From Marinirhabdus gelatinilytica (GTDB lineage: Bacteria; Bacteroidota; Bacteroidia; Flavobacteriales; Flavobacteriaceae), in the NCBI RefSeq assembly GCF_003353425.1, contig NZ_QRAO01000002.1, positions 553,906-617,905 on the forward strand: DNA of 64,000 nucleotides. The letters are read 5' to 3'. The position numbers and the translations under genes were made by a program. The notes below the pieces were generated by a model. It searched no databases and was not told the origin of the DNA. It saw only the letters and a list, made by a program, of their open reading frames with translations. Shown here piece after piece: positions 36,596-45,635 of this stretch; within the stretch, counting starts at the first letter, position 1; every line of letters begins with the position of its first letter.

Positions 36596-39097
36596 TTATA
36601 TGTTTTTACTTTTTAGACGTAATGAGTTGGCAATTACCGAAACCGAACTAAAGCTCATTGCCAAGGCCGCAATCATTGGCGATAAGAGTATTCCGAAAAA
36701 CGGATACAATAGTCCTGCTGCAATAGGGATACCCAGCGTGTTATAAATCATTGCAAAAAAGAGGTTTTGTTTGATATTGCGCATTACTGCATCACTTAGG
36801 TTTCTTGCCTTTACGATACCGTGTAAATCGCCTTTCACCAAGGTAATGGCTGCACTTTCAATGGCAACATCTGTTCCTGTTCCCATTGCGATGCCTACAT
36901 CACTTTTAGCGAGTGCAGGTGCATCGTTGATGCCGTCGCCTGCCATTGCAACCACCTTGCCTTGCTCTTGTAATTTCTTGACTTCTTGTAATTTGTTCTC
37001 TGGCAACATACTTGCTTGAAAATCCGCAAGGTTAAGTTCATCCGCGACAGCTTGGGCTGTATCGTGATTATCGCCAGTAAGCATAATGACTGCAATTCCC
37101 TTATCCTGCAAATCCTTGATAGCTTTTGCGCTCGTTTCCTTTATTTTATCACCTATGACCACGTAGCCTGTAACCTTACCATTTACTGCGAGATAGGAAA
37201 CCGTTTTCCCTTGTTTTTGATAGGATTGTGCCTCATTTTCCATAGCTTCGGTAAGCGTGGCATTTGCCTGTTCCATCATTTTGGCTTTACCTAAAGCCAC
37301 CTCATTACCGTTCACTTTACCTTCAACCCCTTTTCCGGTAACTGCATTGAATCCATCTGCTTTTAAAAACTCTGCGTTTTGTTCTTTACCATATTTTACG
37401 GTGGCTTCTGCCAGCGGATGTTCACTTTGGCTGTTAAGGGAAACAATGAATTGTAGTACTTCGCTTTCCGTAAAGCCATTGTCGAAAGATCCCACTTTCT
37501 CAACTGTAGGTTTTCCTTCAGTTATCGTTCCGGTCTTATCGACAATTAGGGTATCTACCTTATCCATTTTTTCAAGAGCTTCGGCATTTTTGATAAGTAC
37601 CCCATTTTGTGCACCTTTACCGACACCCACCATTACGGACATTGGTGTCGCAAGCCCCAAAGCACAGGGACAAGCGATAATTAATACGGCAATGGCATTG
37701 ACCAAGGCATATACATAGGCCGGTTCCGGACCCCAAATTGCCCAAATGCCGAAGGTCAAAGCAGCGATTATAACAACGATTGGTACGAAATATCCCGAAA
37801 CGGTATCGGCCAATTTCTGGATGGGTGCACGGCTACGACTGGCATCGTTGACCATCTGTATAATCTGTGATAACAAGGTATCGGAACCTACCTTTTCAGC
37901 TTTCATCAAAAAGGACTGATTGCCATTGATAGTTCCGCTACTTACTTTATCATCGGTAGATTTGTTTACTGGAATAGGTTCGCCTGTAATCATCGATTCA
38001 TCGATGGAAGTTTCGCCTTCGGTAATCACCCCATCCACGGGAATCTTATCGCCCGGCTTCACACGCAGAATGTCACCCAATTCAATTTCATCGATGGCTA
38101 CTTCCTGTTCTTCGCCATCAACCAACTTAACTGCCTTATTCGGTGCTAATTTTAAAAGTTCCTTGACTGCTGAATTGGTCTTGCTATGCGCACGAGCTTC
38201 GAGGACTTGACCAAGTAGCACCAAAGTTAGAATCACCGTAGCCGCCTCAAAATAGACGTGAACCGTACCCGCTTCGGTCTTGAATTGGTCAGGGAAAAAA
38301 TCGGGCACGAGCATTCCGAACACACTAAAGAGCCAAGCAACGCCTGCACCGATTCCGATAAGCGTAAACATATTGAGGTTCCACGTTTTGATACTACGGT
38401 AGGCACGCTCAAAAAACATCCAAGTGGCGTAGAATACCACAGGAATGGAAAGTGCAAATTGAATCCAATTCCAATATTTTAATTCTAAAACTTCATATAA
38501 AGGATTATTGGGCAGCATTTCGGACATTGCAATGATAAAAATGGGTAATGTGAAAGCGACCGCTATCCAGAACTTTTTAAGCAGTTTTTTATAGGTCTTT
38601 TCCTCTGCGGATAAATCGGGTTCCATAGGAACTAAATCCATCCCACAGATTGGACAGCTTCCCGGTTCGTCTTTTACGATTTCGGGGTGCATCGGGCAGG
38701 TATATTGCGTGTCGGAAGTAGCCGTTAGGTTAACTTCTTCAACTAAATCCATTCCGCAAACAGGACAGTCGCCTGGTTGGTCATAGGTTTTATCGCCCTC
38801 GCAATGCATCGGACAGTAAAACGTTCCCGTTCCTTTGCCTTTGGGTTTCTCAACGTTCTTCTTATCGTGGGTATGATGATGTTCGCCATTCTGATGGATG
38901 CTGTATTGCCCACCATCAGCTTTCAGCGCCTCTTGAAATTTTTCGATGGGAATATGTGATTCCATTTCTATGGTCGCTTCGGCTTTTTCTAAATTGACAG
39001 TTGCATTGGTAACACCTTCAACTTTAGAGAGCGTTTCTTCTACGTGCGTTCTACAACCATTACAGGTCATTCCGTGTATGTGATAGGTGTGTGTCAT
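36596..39097 (-). CDS. copA: Copper-exporting P1B-type ATPase
   Basis: 833 residues. An HMA domain with GMTCNGC (Cys12, Cys15) leads into a His-rich linker. Two heavy-metal-binding modules follow (CPMHCEGDKTYDQPGDCPVC near 94-113, CPMHPEIVKDEPGSCPIC near 134-151). The P1B core has TGEP, the transmembrane copper site CPC near residue 475, DKTGT near 519, and GDGINDAPALAKSDVGIAMG. It pumps Cu(I) from cytoplasm to periplasm, where the multicopper oxidase and Cus system take over. Confidence 0.95.
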   Translation of the reverse strand: MTHTYHIHGMTCNGCRTHVEETLSKVEGVTNATVNLEKAEATIEMESHIPIEKFQEALKADGGQYSIHQNGEHHHTHDKKNVEKPKGKGTGTFYCPMHCEGDKTYDQPGDCPVCGMDLVEEVNLTATSDTQYTCPMHPEIVKDEPGSCPICGMDLVPMEPDLSAEEKTYKKLLKKFWIAVAFTLPIFIIAMSEMLPNNPLYEVLELKYWNWIQFALSIPVVFYATWMFFERAYRSIKTWNLNMFTLIGIGAGVAWLFSVFGMLVPDFFPDQFKTEAGTVHVYFEAATVILTLVLLGQVLEARAHSKTNSAVKELLKLAPNKAVKLVDGEEQEVAIDEIELGDILRVKPGDKIPVDGVITEGETSIDESMITGEPIPVNKSTDDKVSSGTINGNQSFLMKAEKVGSDTLLSQIIQMVNDASRSRAPIQKLADTVSGYFVPIVVIIAALTFGIWAIWGPEPAYVYALVNAIAVLIIACPCALGLATPMSVMVGVGKGAQNGVLIKNAEALEKMDKVDTLIVDKTGTITEGKPTVEKVGSFDNGFTESEVLQFIVSLNSQSEHPLAEATVKYGKEQNAEFLKADGFNAVTGKGVEGKVNGNEVALGKAKMMEQANATLTEAMENEAQSYQKQGKTVSYLAVNGKVTGYVVIGDKIKETSAKAIKDLQDKGIAVIMLTGDNHDTAQAVADELNLADFQASMLPENKLQEVKKLQEQGKVVAMAGDGINDAPALAKSDVGIAMGTGTDVAIESAAITLVKGDLHGIVKARNLSDAVMRNIKQNLFFAMIYNTLGIPIAAGLLYPFFGILLSPMIAALAMSFSSVSVIANSLRLKSKNI

Positions 39098-39115
39098 TTT
39101 ATGATTGGCTAAAAA

Positions 39116-39592
39116 TTATTTAACATTTCTGGATGATGAATGTGTTTTAACTATCTGCCATTTATCATCTATCTTCTTAAGGATAGAAGTCGCCACCCCT
39201 TTTTTCTTTATAGTTCGGGTATTGCCATTATCATCGGGATTGAGAACTATGGTATAGACGTAAGTTTCGGTAGTAAATGCATAGGGCAAATCTACTTCTG
39301 CATCAATTTCATAATCTGAAAATTCAAACTTCTTGAAGTGTCCTAATTCTGGTCCCAAATGGTGTTCTATATAGTGCGCATAGGAACCCTCAACACCACC
39401 AGATTCAAAAACCTCAGAATCTTCTGTAAATAAGTCAAAGGTACCTTCAGTTGTCAAGTTTTGTAACGCATCTTTGTAGGTTTTCATTACTTTAAGCACG
39501 GCTTGCTTTTCTGTGTTTACATCTTGTCCGAACACTTGGCTTGTTGCTATTATAATTAATGCGAATATTGTAGTTTTTCTAAGTGCATTCAT
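39116..39592 (-). CDS. NTF2-like/SnoaL-type secreted protein
   Basis: 158 residues with a signal peptide (FALIIIATSQVFGQ). The remainder has the cone-shaped NTF2 pattern (YKDALQNLTTEGTFDLFTED; DKWQIVKTHSSSR), as in DUF4440/SnoaL-like proteins. No catalytic residues can be assigned. It is 18 bases upstream of copA in transcription, so it is likely part of the copper operon. Confidence 0.75.
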   Translation of the reverse strand: MNALRKTTIFALIIIATSQVFGQDVNTEKQAVLKVMKTYKDALQNLTTEGTFDLFTEDSEVFESGGVEGSYAHYIEHHLGPELGHFKKFEFSDYEIDAEVDLPYAFTTETYVYTIVLNPDDNGNTRTIKKKGVATSILKKIDDKWQIVKTHSSSRNVK

Positions 39593-39673
39593 CCTGTTTG
39601 TTTTTAAGGGTTTTTATTCAAATTCATTTATATCATTATTCATTTTTCTAATATTTTTTATTGTGCCTGACAA

Positions 39674-39715
39674 GGGAAGGGCTACTAACTAACCAACCAT
39701 CAACTTGCCCTTCCC
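39674..39715 (-). terminator. Hairpin after the haem-binding gene
   Basis: Perfect 9-bp stem GGGAAGGGC (39674-39682) with GCCCTTCCC (39707-39715) and a 24-base loop, 12 bases downstream of the haem-binding gene stop. Only a weak T-run follows on the minus strand, so partial termination or mRNA-end protection is possible. Confidence 0.5.
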
Positions 39716-39726
39716 ATACCAGGACT

Positions 39727-40182
39727 TTATTCCAAACTGTCTTTTAACGCTGTCATATAATCTATTATCATCCTCTTATCTTCATCTGAAAGAATTGCAT
39801 CCCTGTGAATGAGTGTATAAGAATCCAAAGGCATTTTATCTTCTTCAATTTGGCTTATGATAGACCGAAGTTTACTGTTCTTTCGCCGGTCTGAATATTC
39901 TGCCCATTCATTAAAATTAAGTTCGTCCTTACCTTCTTGTATGTGATCTTCCAGATACCAAGCCGCAGGCTGTATCTTACTATACCACGGATAATCTGTA
40001 TTATTACTGTGGCAATCGTAGCAAGAAACCTGCAACCGATTTTTTATCGTTGCAGGCACTTGATTTACTACCATAAAATCACTTTGTGGTACAGTATCGC
40101 TCTCGTTCAGGGTTATTGGAAAGAACTGAATCACTATCAATCCCACAAGGGAAAGCCACGCTATGATTTTTAAAAACTTCAA
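39727..40182 (-). CDS. Haem-binding domain protein (CxxCH)
   Basis: 151 residues with an N-terminal membrane helix and a single c-type haem motif CYDCH near residue 54, followed by SNNTDYPWYSKIQPAAW. This matches the Haem_bd family. It would be a periplasmic, membrane-tethered c-type cytochrome, perhaps an electron acceptor during cuprous oxidation (inference). It starts immediately after the DUF3347 gene stop. Confidence 0.85.
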   Translation of the reverse strand: MKFLKIIAWLSLVGLIVIQFFPITLNESDTVPQSDFMVVNQVPATIKNRLQVSCYDCHSNNTDYPWYSKIQPAAWYLEDHIQEGKDELNFNEWAEYSDRRKNSKLRSIISQIEEDKMPLDSYTLIHRDAILSDEDKRMIIDYMTALKDSLE

Positions 40183-40773
40183 TTAGTTGATTTCTCGCTG
40201 TACTTTACCGCATTTCAACATTTTGTCACCGAAATAGGGGTTTCTAATTTCTTCGTTCATACTAAGCCAAGCACCGCCTTTATTGTTATCATACATTGGG
40301 CAGAATTGCTCGTATATCTTCATCTCTGTTCCAGTAATGGCCACCATATCAGTCACGTCCTTGCTCAATATTTTGAAATGCTCACGTTGGTGTGCCATAT
40401 CACTTTCTGAAATGTGTTCTGCGTGTTCAATTGCGTCTTCCAAAATATCCTTGAGTTCTTTTTGCTCACTATCTGAATAGCTGGATGCATCAAAACTGCC
40501 TAAAGTGCTTGCCAGCGTGGCGCCCAGTTGTTTTGCTTTGTCATTATTCGTCTCGACAAGTGCATCTTTTAGTTTAAAATAGTCTTGTAAGACTGCTTTT
40601 GCATCTTGGTTTTCATTCATTGCCATATCGTCTTTGTCATCCTTAGACTCTTGGTGCATCTCGTTGCTCATAGGTGCAGCAGGTTCATTTTTGTTTCCCT
40701 CCTTGCAGGAAACCGTTAACACCATTATAGCAGCAAGTGCCATTGTACCTATTGTTCTTTTTACTGTTTTCAT
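40183..40773 (-). CDS. DUF3347 lipoprotein, copper-associated
   Basis: 196 residues with lipoprotein-type signal (LAAIMVLTVSCKE). A Met/Asp-rich stretch is followed by a DUF3347 domain (about 60-196) ending in FCPMYDNNKGGAWLSMNEEI and MLKCGK. It is a free-standing paralogue of the C-terminal domain of the CusB-like protein, with the same CPM and C-G positions. A periplasmic copper chaperone role is plausible. Confidence 0.85.
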   Translation of the reverse strand: MKTVKRTIGTMALAAIMVLTVSCKEGNKNEPAAPMSNEMHQESKDDKDDMAMNENQDAKAVLQDYFKLKDALVETNNDKAKQLGATLASTLGSFDASSYSDSEQKELKDILEDAIEHAEHISESDMAHQREHFKILSKDVTDMVAITGTEMKIYEQFCPMYDNNKGGAWLSMNEEIRNPYFGDKMLKCGKVQREIN

Positions 40774-40803
40774 TTTTGTTATTTATTTAAGTTAATAATT
40801 GTT

Positions 40804-43194
40804 CTAAAATCTTAATGAGAGTCCACCACCAGCGCCAAAACGGTTATCATAGCTTCCCATTAATGAGAAGTCACGGCTCAATACGTATTCAAGTCCAACT
40901 TGCCAAGTGGTTTCTTCATCAAAATCCTGACCTTCGGGTAACTTGCCGTCCCAACCAAAGTCCATCTGGTATTCATACTCGCCATAAATTCCGAGACGTG
41001 GAAAAATCATAAAGCCCGTACTAAAACTTATCTGCGGTCGCAGTTTGCTGTCAATCCTGAAATCTGAATTAATGAGCAATGGCATTAACCATCTTACACC
41101 GGCAATGGCAGTCGTGTTTATCTCTTCAAGGCTGTCCTCACCTTCGTTCTCAACATTTACACCACCAAAAACTCGGAAGTAATCATTGAGATAGCGTTCG
41201 TATGTGAATTCGGCTTCCAAATTCTTGCTCCATCCATATTCGCCCCTTAGAGCAAATTGATTTCTAATGTTTGTTGCGGTAGCGTATAGCTCTGTCATAT
41301 GACTTGCGGCCGTGATTTCGCCCCAAGTGAATATATGGTCTGCTTCGTTGGTAAGGTTAGTAAGTGGGTAGCCTTCTAATCGTTCATCCCGAGGTGTGTC
41401 ATAACTAAAAATTCTTGCCATTCCAGAATTCATATGATATAAAATATGACAATGAAAAAACCAGTCACCATATTCATTGGCATCGAATTCCATAACTACT
41501 TTTTGCATAGGGGCAACATTTACAGTATGCTTTAATGGGGAGTATTCACCGTGCTCATTCAGCACTCTAAAAAAGTGGCCGTGCAGGTGCATTGGGTGGT
41601 GCATCATTGTAAGGTTGTTGAGCGTGATGCGTACCACTTCGCCTTGCTCGATTTTTATCTTATCTGTTTCTGAAAGTGGAACACCGTTGATAGACCAGAC
41701 GTAGCGGTTCATATTACCGGTAAGGTTGAAAAGCATTTCTTTTACGGGCTTATCGTTTTCAAATTCGGTAGGTTCTTTAGCCCTTAAGTAGTTGTAATTG
41801 AATTCTGGATTGCCACCTGTTTTCATATTATCACCTACGACTTTATCCTTTGGAATCATATAGCCCATCTTCATCCCGTCCATTTTCATATCGCCATTCA
41901 TTTCCATATTGGCCTTGCCTTTGTTCATCTTCATTTCTGACTTGGACATTTTCATTTTATCGTCTTTCATATCCATATCATCGTGAGCCATTTGGGTTGA
42001 ATCTTTTTTCATACCCATTTTGTGGTCGCCCATATTCATACCGCCCATATCCATTTTATAATTTTCCATTACTTGAATGGAATCGTTTTTTGAAGGATTA
42101 AATTTTGAGGCAGGGGCACCCATCTTCATTCCCATTGACATCATTTGTTTCATATTCTTAATAAGATTAGGTTCTGGAACTACAGGTGCTTCCAATACAT
42201 TTCCAGTTCCAATAAAAGCTGATGCTTCGCCAGAACCATCCTGTGCCGTCGCTCTTACTTGAAGCTTACCATCTTGTGGAATTGTTATGATGTAATCGTA
42301 GGTTTCGGCAACGCCAATCAAAGTTTTGTTATGTTCCACTGGAACCACATCCAAACCATCTGCTGATACTAACATTGGATCTTCCCCACCAAAAGTCAAC
42401 CAAAAGAAGGTTGCTGCGGAAGCATTCACAAACCGCAATCGCACTTTTTCCCCTGGCTTAAAGTCTGGATAGTTTTGTTCAGAACCACCATTGATAAAAA
42501 ACTTGTCGTAATAGTTATCTGAAATGGCTATGTCTGGCATTCGTTGCCACGCCATCTTTAATTTGGCACCTACTGCACCTTGAGCAATTAGTTTGTCAAG
42601 ACTTTGAACCTGACCTTTTTTTATCAAATACCACTCATTGCCGCGCTTCAAATTTTTTAGTTGAGATTGTGGGTTTTCATCAACCCAATCCGAAAGCACT
42701 AAGACTAAATCTTTATCATATTTTAAATCAGTTTCCTTTGGATTTATCTGTAATGAACCATAAACACCTCTTTGTTCTTGAAGACCTGTATGTGAGTGAT
42801 ACCAATAAGTTCCAGATTGTTTTAGAGCAAATTTGTACTGTAAAGTTTCACCAGGACGAATAGGTGGTGTGGTTAAATACGGGACACCATCGTGGTAATT
42901 AGGTAATATCATTCCGTGCCAATGCACCGATGTTTCCACATCCATATTATTTGTCACATTTATAATGGCAAATTCGCCTTCATTAAATTCGAGATTGGGA
43001 CCAGGAATACCACCGTTTATGGTCATAGCCTTAACATCTTTACCCGTAAAGTTTACAGTTTTATATTCTATGGTCAAGTCATAAACGCGCTCTGGCCAAT
43101 TGTCAATATTTTCTTCGCTTCGGTTTGATGTTAATTGAGCATAGGTTGCCATCGACATCAAAAACAATAGTAACGTTATGATTTTTAGTTTCAT
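40804..43194 (-). CDS. Multicopper oxidase fused to a CopB-like outer-membrane barrel
   Basis: 796 residues. Signal peptide (1-19). Cupredoxin domains carry all four copper-binding clusters: HWHGM near 95, WYHSHTGLQEQ near 131, HHPMHLHGHFF near 545 and FFHCHILYHMNSGM near 595. A Met-rich segment (about 365-450, many MxM/MxxM) is typical of Cu(I)-binding CopA-type oxidases. The last ~150 residues are not oxidase. They form amphipathic strands (FALRGEYGWSKNLEAEFTYE, FRVFGGVNVEN) ending in GGGLSLRF, as in CopB. Thus the separate PcoA and PcoB roles seem joined in one protein. It oxidises Cu(I) to Cu(II) in the periplasm. Confidence 0.9.
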   Translation of the reverse strand: MKLKIITLLLFLMSMATYAQLTSNRSEENIDNWPERVYDLTIEYKTVNFTGKDVKAMTINGGIPGPNLEFNEGEFAIINVTNNMDVETSVHWHGMILPNYHDGVPYLTTPPIRPGETLQYKFALKQSGTYWYHSHTGLQEQRGVYGSLQINPKETDLKYDKDLVLVLSDWVDENPQSQLKNLKRGNEWYLIKKGQVQSLDKLIAQGAVGAKLKMAWQRMPDIAISDNYYDKFFINGGSEQNYPDFKPGEKVRLRFVNASAATFFWLTFGGEDPMLVSADGLDVVPVEHNKTLIGVAETYDYIITIPQDGKLQVRATAQDGSGEASAFIGTGNVLEAPVVPEPNLIKNMKQMMSMGMKMGAPASKFNPSKNDSIQVMENYKMDMGGMNMGDHKMGMKKDSTQMAHDDMDMKDDKMKMSKSEMKMNKGKANMEMNGDMKMDGMKMGYMIPKDKVVGDNMKTGGNPEFNYNYLRAKEPTEFENDKPVKEMLFNLTGNMNRYVWSINGVPLSETDKIKIEQGEVVRITLNNLTMMHHPMHLHGHFFRVLNEHGEYSPLKHTVNVAPMQKVVMEFDANEYGDWFFHCHILYHMNSGMARIFSYDTPRDERLEGYPLTNLTNEADHIFTWGEITAASHMTELYATATNIRNQFALRGEYGWSKNLEAEFTYERYLNDYFRVFGGVNVENEGEDSLEEINTTAIAGVRWLMPLLINSDFRIDSKLRPQISFSTGFMIFPRLGIYGEYEYQMDFGWDGKLPEGQDFDEETTWQVGLEYVLSRDFSLMGSYDNRFGAGGGLSLRF

Positions 43195-43260
43195 AAATTT
43201 TAATTTTCTATAAAATTAACTCTGTTTTTCAACGAGTTGTGTCATAATTATGGTTGTTAT

Positions 43261-43827
43261 CTATATAATTTGGTCTAAAGAATTTCTAATTTTTTTTTGT
43301 TGTTTTTTAAAGGTCGTTAGGCTCATTCCCGTTTCAGTCTTAAACTGTCTGCTTAAATGATTTAGATGGCTGTAATCCAATAATTGACTTATCTCGGTAA
43401 AATTCTTTTCTTGCGTCTGTATAAGTTCCTTAACTTTTTCAATCTTCAGTTTTATAAAATACTTTTCAATGGTAATTCCTTGTGTAAATGAGAACACCTT
43501 ACTAATTTTAGAATAGTCTTGGTTCAATTTTTTTCCAAGATGTACAGAAAGTTTATCGTCTAAACAAATAGGTAAATTATCCATCATCTTGATGAGAACA
43601 ATCTTTACCTGCTCGGTTAATCTATCTTCAGTAGAATCAATGAGTTCAAAGCCATTATTATCCAAGATTTCCAATAATGCATATCTCTCATCGTTATTTT
43701 TGATATTCAACTTTACGCGTCCCAGCTCTATTTCTTTTAAATCAATGCCCTGAGCTTCTATTTCAGATTTGAGCACCTTTATGCATCTATCGCATACCAT
43801 ATTTTTTATGTAAAAATCCTTGACCAT
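43261..43827 (-). CDS. AraC-type regulator with N-terminal HMA-like metal-binding segment
   Basis: 188 residues. The first 65 look like a short heavy-metal-associated fold with a CxxC site (NMVCDRCIKVL, Cys12 and Cys15). Residues 85-185 form an AraC double helix-turn-helix (LNQDYSKISKVF, FTEISQLLDYSHLNHLSRQF). This is a one-component metal sensor by architecture. It lies between tolC and the multicopper oxidase gene and is the best local candidate to control the copper island. Whether it activates is unknown. Confidence 0.8.
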   Translation of the reverse strand: MVKDFYIKNMVCDRCIKVLKSEIEAQGIDLKEIELGRVKLNIKNNDERYALLEILDNNGFELIDSTEDRLTEQVKIVLIKMMDNLPICLDDKLSVHLGKKLNQDYSKISKVFSFTQGITIEKYFIKLKIEKVKELIQTQEKNFTEISQLLDYSHLNHLSRQFKTETGMSLTTFKKQQKKIRNSLDQII

Positions 43828-43829
43828 AA

Positions 43830-45236
43830 TTAGTTGATTAGATAATTAATAATGGCCGATTGCACATAGTACCGTTGTACCGATTCAATTTGATTTATTT
43901 GAAATTTTAATTGCAATTCCTGAATGTCCAGCACATCATTAAAATCGATAGTGCCTGTTTCATAATTTTTTACCAGAATTTCTTCGGCATCTTGGGCTTG
44001 TTTTAGGTTACGAAGTTGTGTGTTGTAAGCGATGCGTGCTTGGTTGCGTTGTGATTTTGCTTTCGCGAAAGCAGATTCCAGCACATTTAATCGCTGTTCC
44101 CGTTGGGTCTCAATTTCTTGCTGGCGCAGTTTATTTTGTTTTGAAATGGATTTGTAGCGGTTGTTGAAAATGGGAATGGACACCGAAACCATAGGCATCA
44201 AAACATCTTTCCCATTATCGCTGAAGTTGACATCGCTGCGTTCCGTTACGGGCAGGTAGTCTACACCAAAACCAATCATAGGCAAACTCTCGCGCTGGTT
44301 GAGCAGTTCAGATTGCGCTACCGATTCATAGAGCTTGTCATATTTGAGCAGTTCGGGATTGAGTGATAGTGCATCATTAGTATAAAACGGGTCTTCCCGT
44401 GGAATTTCCATTTCCGGAACAACGTCAACCGTCATCATTGCATCACGGTTGAGCAAATTGTTGAAAGCCGTTTGTTCTGCTCTAAATTCTTCTTCCAGCA
44501 CTTTCTTTTGTTGTTGTAATTCATTTTGTCTAATCTGAAGTCGCAACACATCTACGGCACTCGCTTTGCCCACTTCTACAGATGTGAGTGCAAGTTGCTC
44601 GTAGGTTTCCAGAAGCTGTATATTTTCATCCAGTACAGCTTGCTTGGCACGTATGGCATACAAGCGGTAATAGGATTGTGCGACCGAAAGTGCGAGCTTG
44701 CGCTTTGCAATCGTAATATCCACATATTCGGCATCTGCCATTGCGGTGGCAAAATTTTCACGAGCTGTAATAGTACCGAACCACGGCAACATCTGTTTTA
44801 CGCCTATTCGTGCACGTTGTGCGCCCACTCTTGTTTCAGGTTCACTAACAAAGTAGCCGGCACTTACTTCGGTATTGGGAATCCAGTTGGCTTCGTTTAC
44901 CTTTTCTTCGGCGATGCTGTATCGCAATTCAAAGGCTTGGATTTCTGGATTGTTGGCTTCGGCAATGTTGATATATTCTCTTAAAGATTGACTGTGTCCG
45001 AAAACACATATATTTAAAAAAAGTATAGTTATAATAATTTGGAAACTAGATGCTGGATGTTGGAAGCTTAAAACTGGATGCCTGAAAATAGCTGTCGGCA
45101 AATGGAAAGAAGAAGCTAGTAGATGGCCGTTAGACGTTAGATTTCGGAAACAGATCAACTTCCCTTTTAAAAAATGTTTTCCTGTTTTCATAAAAGTAGT
45201 TTTTTGCGACTTAGCAGGTTGTTTAATATTACTCAT
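43830..45236 (-). CDS. TolC/CusC-family outer-membrane channel with rebuilt N-terminus
   Basis: 468 residues. The conserved TolC body begins near SLREYINIAEANNPEIQAFE (about 84) and shows two outer-membrane-efflux repeats with long coiled coils (about 180-270, 360-430). Ahead of it is an 18-residue hydrophobic signal core (IIITILFLNICVFGHSQ). Before that come about 65 residues unlike any signal peptide, of which roughly 34-66 are encoded by a CTTCC-type repeat tract. No in-frame ATG lies between that tract and the signal core, so translation must start inside the inserted S23 unit (45236 or 45191) or at a non-ATG codon. The ATG at 45236 overlaps the S23 gene stop. Partner of CusA/CusB. Confidence 0.85.
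   Translation of the reverse strand: MSNIKQPAKSQKTTFMKTGKHFLKGKLICFRNLTSNGHLLASSFHLPTAIFRHPVLSFQHPASSFQIIITILFLNICVFGHSQSLREYINIAEANNPEIQAFELRYSIAEEKVNEANWIPNTEVSAGYFVSEPETRVGAQRARIGVKQMLPWFGTITARENFATAMADAEYVDITIAKRKLALSVAQSYYRLYAIRAKQAVLDENIQLLETYEQLALTSVEVGKASAVDVLRLQIRQNELQQQKKVLEEEFRAEQTAFNNLLNRDAMMTVDVVPEMEIPREDPFYTNDALSLNPELLKYDKLYESVAQSELLNQRESLPMIGFGVDYLPVTERSDVNFSDNGKDVLMPMVSVSIPIFNNRYKSISKQNKLRQQEIETQREQRLNVLESAFAKAKSQRNQARIAYNTQLRNLKQAQDAEEILVKNYETGTIDFNDVLDIQELQLKFQINQIESVQRYYVQSAIINYLIN
44059..44072. repeat. Iterated palindrome GCTTTCGCGAAAGC inside tolC
   Basis: 14-base perfect palindrome encoding Ser-Ala-Phe-Ala-Lys-Ala in context, exactly the peptide encoded by the copy in cusB. 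Confidence 0.7.
45041..45138. repeat. GGAAG/TGGATG-rich degenerate tract, left side of the S23 unit
   Basis: The plus strand shows degenerate short repeats on the theme CTGGATG, TTGGAAGC, CTAGATG, ATGGAAAG and TAGATGG. The orientation is opposite to the CTTCC-rich tract on the other side of the S23 gene. It lies inside the tolC N-terminal coding region. Confidence 0.7.
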
Positions 45237-45594
45237 AGCTTTTCCAATTTTGGTAAAGTTTAGTCAGCATTCGACCTACTTTGTTATTTCGCTTCAAAAG
45301 CTCAGAATATTCTTTTTCTTCGATGTATTTACAGGCATAAGAATAGTCTAACCAGTCTTGAGTTTCAGAATTTGAACCAAGAGCATTCACTAATTGCTGC
45401 TTAAAAACTGCTTCGTACATACGTTTACCCCAGCCTTCACTAATGTTTGCGGTTACCGACCTTGACGATCGTACAATTTGGGATGTAAGTGAATAGATTT
45501 CTTCCTGTGGAAACTTTCTCGTTCTCCAATAAATGTCCATTGCCAGAGAAAAAGCCTCTTTATGTACCGTTAAATCTTTATACGACTTTATCAT
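45229..45594 (-). CDS. Four-helix-bundle protein (S23/TIGR02436 family)
   Basis: 121 residues. SYKDLTVHKEAFSLAMDIY at the start and ANISEGWGKR near 70, with an all-alpha pattern, identify the four-helix-bundle family related to the 23S rRNA intervening-sequence protein and, structurally, to Avd of diversity-generating retroelements. Its biochemical role outside DGRs is unknown. No 23S rRNA gene, reverse transcriptase or variable/template repeat is nearby. It breaks the cusA-tolC operon, its stop overlaps the tolC ATG (ATGAGTAA), and inverted GGAAG/CTTCC tracts flank it. Confidence 0.88.
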   Translation of the reverse strand: MIKSYKDLTVHKEAFSLAMDIYWRTRKFPQEEIYSLTSQIVRSSRSVTANISEGWGKRMYEAVFKQQLVNALGSNSETQDWLDYSYACKYIEEKEYSELLKRNNKVGRMLTKLYQNWKSYE

Positions 45595-45635
45595 AATTCT
45601 AAAACATTACATTTCAATTTTACTTCTTATATAAT

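Noticed and set aside
45229-45594. Diversity-generating retroelement because of the Avd-like four-helix-bundle gene
   Set aside because: No reverse transcriptase, template repeat or variable repeat in the window.
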